From assembly GCA_046726955.1 (NCBI GenBank), contig JBKPBQ010000351.1, positions 1 to 7,161 of the forward strand: DNA of 7,161 nt, written 5' to 3'. Positions 6,700-7,161 of this stretch are shown here, piece after piece (within the stretch, counting starts at the first letter, position 1; each line of letters opens with the position of its first letter). The notes below the pieces were generated by a model. That model worked only from the letters and a program-made list of their open reading frames with translations, searched no databases and was not told the origin of the DNA. Both the position numbers and the translations under genes were made by a program. Source of the stretch: CAVPGH01 sp046726955 (GTDB lineage Bacteria > Acidobacteriota > Vicinamibacteria > Fen-336).

Positions 6700-7161
6700 A
6701 TGAAATACCGACGCATGCCCATCGAGCGCGAGTCCCCCGAGGAGCTGGGCTACGGCAACATCTCCTGCAACCTCTCCGAGAGCTCCGTGAGCGACGCGGT
6801 GCTCTCCGATCTCCGGATCGGCCTCGGAGACCTCACCCTCCTCTACTGCGAGCACCGCGGCGACCTCCGCCTGCGCGAGCTGATCGCCGCCGGCCATCCC
6901 GGCATCGGTCCCGAGCACGTGCTCGTGACCGCGGGCGCGGCCGCCGCCCTCTTCATCGTGCACACGACGCTCCTCGAGAAGGGCGACCACGTCGTGGTGG
7001 AGCACCCGAACTACGGCACGAACCTCGAGACGCCGCGTGCGATCGGCTGCGCGCTCGACCGTCTGTCCCTCGCCTTCGAGGACGGATTCCAGCCGGACCT
7101 CGACCGGCTCCGGAGCCTCGCGGGAGAGCGGACCCGCCTCATCAGCGTCACGAACCCCCAC
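6700..7161 (+). CDS. PLP-dependent class I/II aminotransferase, N-terminal part (3' truncated)
   Basis: The frame runs from ATG 6700 to the window edge without a stop: 154 residues, about 40% of a full enzyme. The sequence follows fold type I aminotransferases: ISCNLSESSV (21-30), a G...LRLRELIA segment (54-63), HVLVTAGAAAALF (73-85, the glycine-rich cofactor phosphate region), GDHVVVEHPNYGTNL (95-109) and TRLISVTNPH (145-154). The last is the start of the NPxNPTG motif, cut by the edge. The catalytic Lys and Arg lie beyond the window. It is homologous to the aminotransferase at 3381-4514 (shared CNLSES, PNY, and N-P at matching positions), but about as divergent as separate subfamilies, so it is not a recent duplication. 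AGGA at 6688-6691 supports this start. It is transcribed away from the symporter. Aminotransferase function is fairly sure; the substrate is unknown, and a racemase or lyase of the same fold cannot be excluded without the rest. Confidence 0.85.
   Translation, partial: MKYRRMPIERESPEELGYGNISCNLSESSVSDAVLSDLRIGLGDLTLLYCEHRGDLRLRELIAAGHPGIGPEHVLVTAGAAAALFIVHTTLLEKGDHVVVEHPNYGTNLETPRAIGCALDRLSLAFEDGFQPDLDRLRSLAGERTRLISVTNPH

Noticed and set aside
6661..7161. Minus strand frame of 166 codons opposite the second aminotransferase
   Set aside because: The + strand frame from 6700 has an AGGA ribosome binding site and recognisable aminotransferase segments; the antisense frame has none.

Overview
The window is dense, high-GC bacterial DNA (about 70% G+C by eye). 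It holds seven protein-coding genes, two of them cut by the window edges, and no RNA genes, insertion sequences or CRISPR arrays. Strong G/C preference at third codon positions explains the many long antisense and out-of-frame ORFs. An M14 carboxypeptidase with a C-terminal amidotransferase-like domain, an exported cyanophycinase-like peptidase and an exported beta-lactamase-fold hydrolase are typical of soil or sediment Acidobacteriota, Gemmatimonadota and similar high-GC phyla. That placement is an inference; no phylogenetic marker gene is present.

Layout. (a) 2-757 (+) is the 3' end of an M14-type zinc carboxypeptidase-like gene. Eight bases later a GTG-started allantoinase (766-2103, +) follows, probably in the same transcript. 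(b) A convergent serine beta-lactamase-like hydrolase with a signal peptide lies at 2119-3234 (-). (c) A 146-bp divergent control region (3235-3380) separates it from a class I/II PLP aminotransferase (3381-4514, +). The aminotransferase stop overlaps the GTG start of an exported S51 peptidase of the cyanophycinase family (4511-5395, +) by four bases. (d) Six bases further on, convergently, lies an MHS-type major facilitator symporter (5402-6664, -). (e) Only about 35 bp separate it from a divergent second aminotransferase (6700 to the window end, +). This one shares a CNLSES N-terminal motif with the first.

How the genes may work together. The content points to salvage of nitrogen-rich or peptide-like compounds. 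Exported hydrolases (S51 peptidase, beta-lactamase-fold enzyme, probably the M14 protein) would release amino acids or dipeptides, a proton-coupled symporter would import small organic acids or amino acids, and cytoplasmic aminotransferases and allantoinase would process nitrogen. The strongest link is the translationally coupled aminotransferase/cyanophycinase-like pair. The two related aminotransferases flanking the peptidase and symporter are the next most suggestive feature. The joint pathway is inference; substrates cannot be read from sequence alone.
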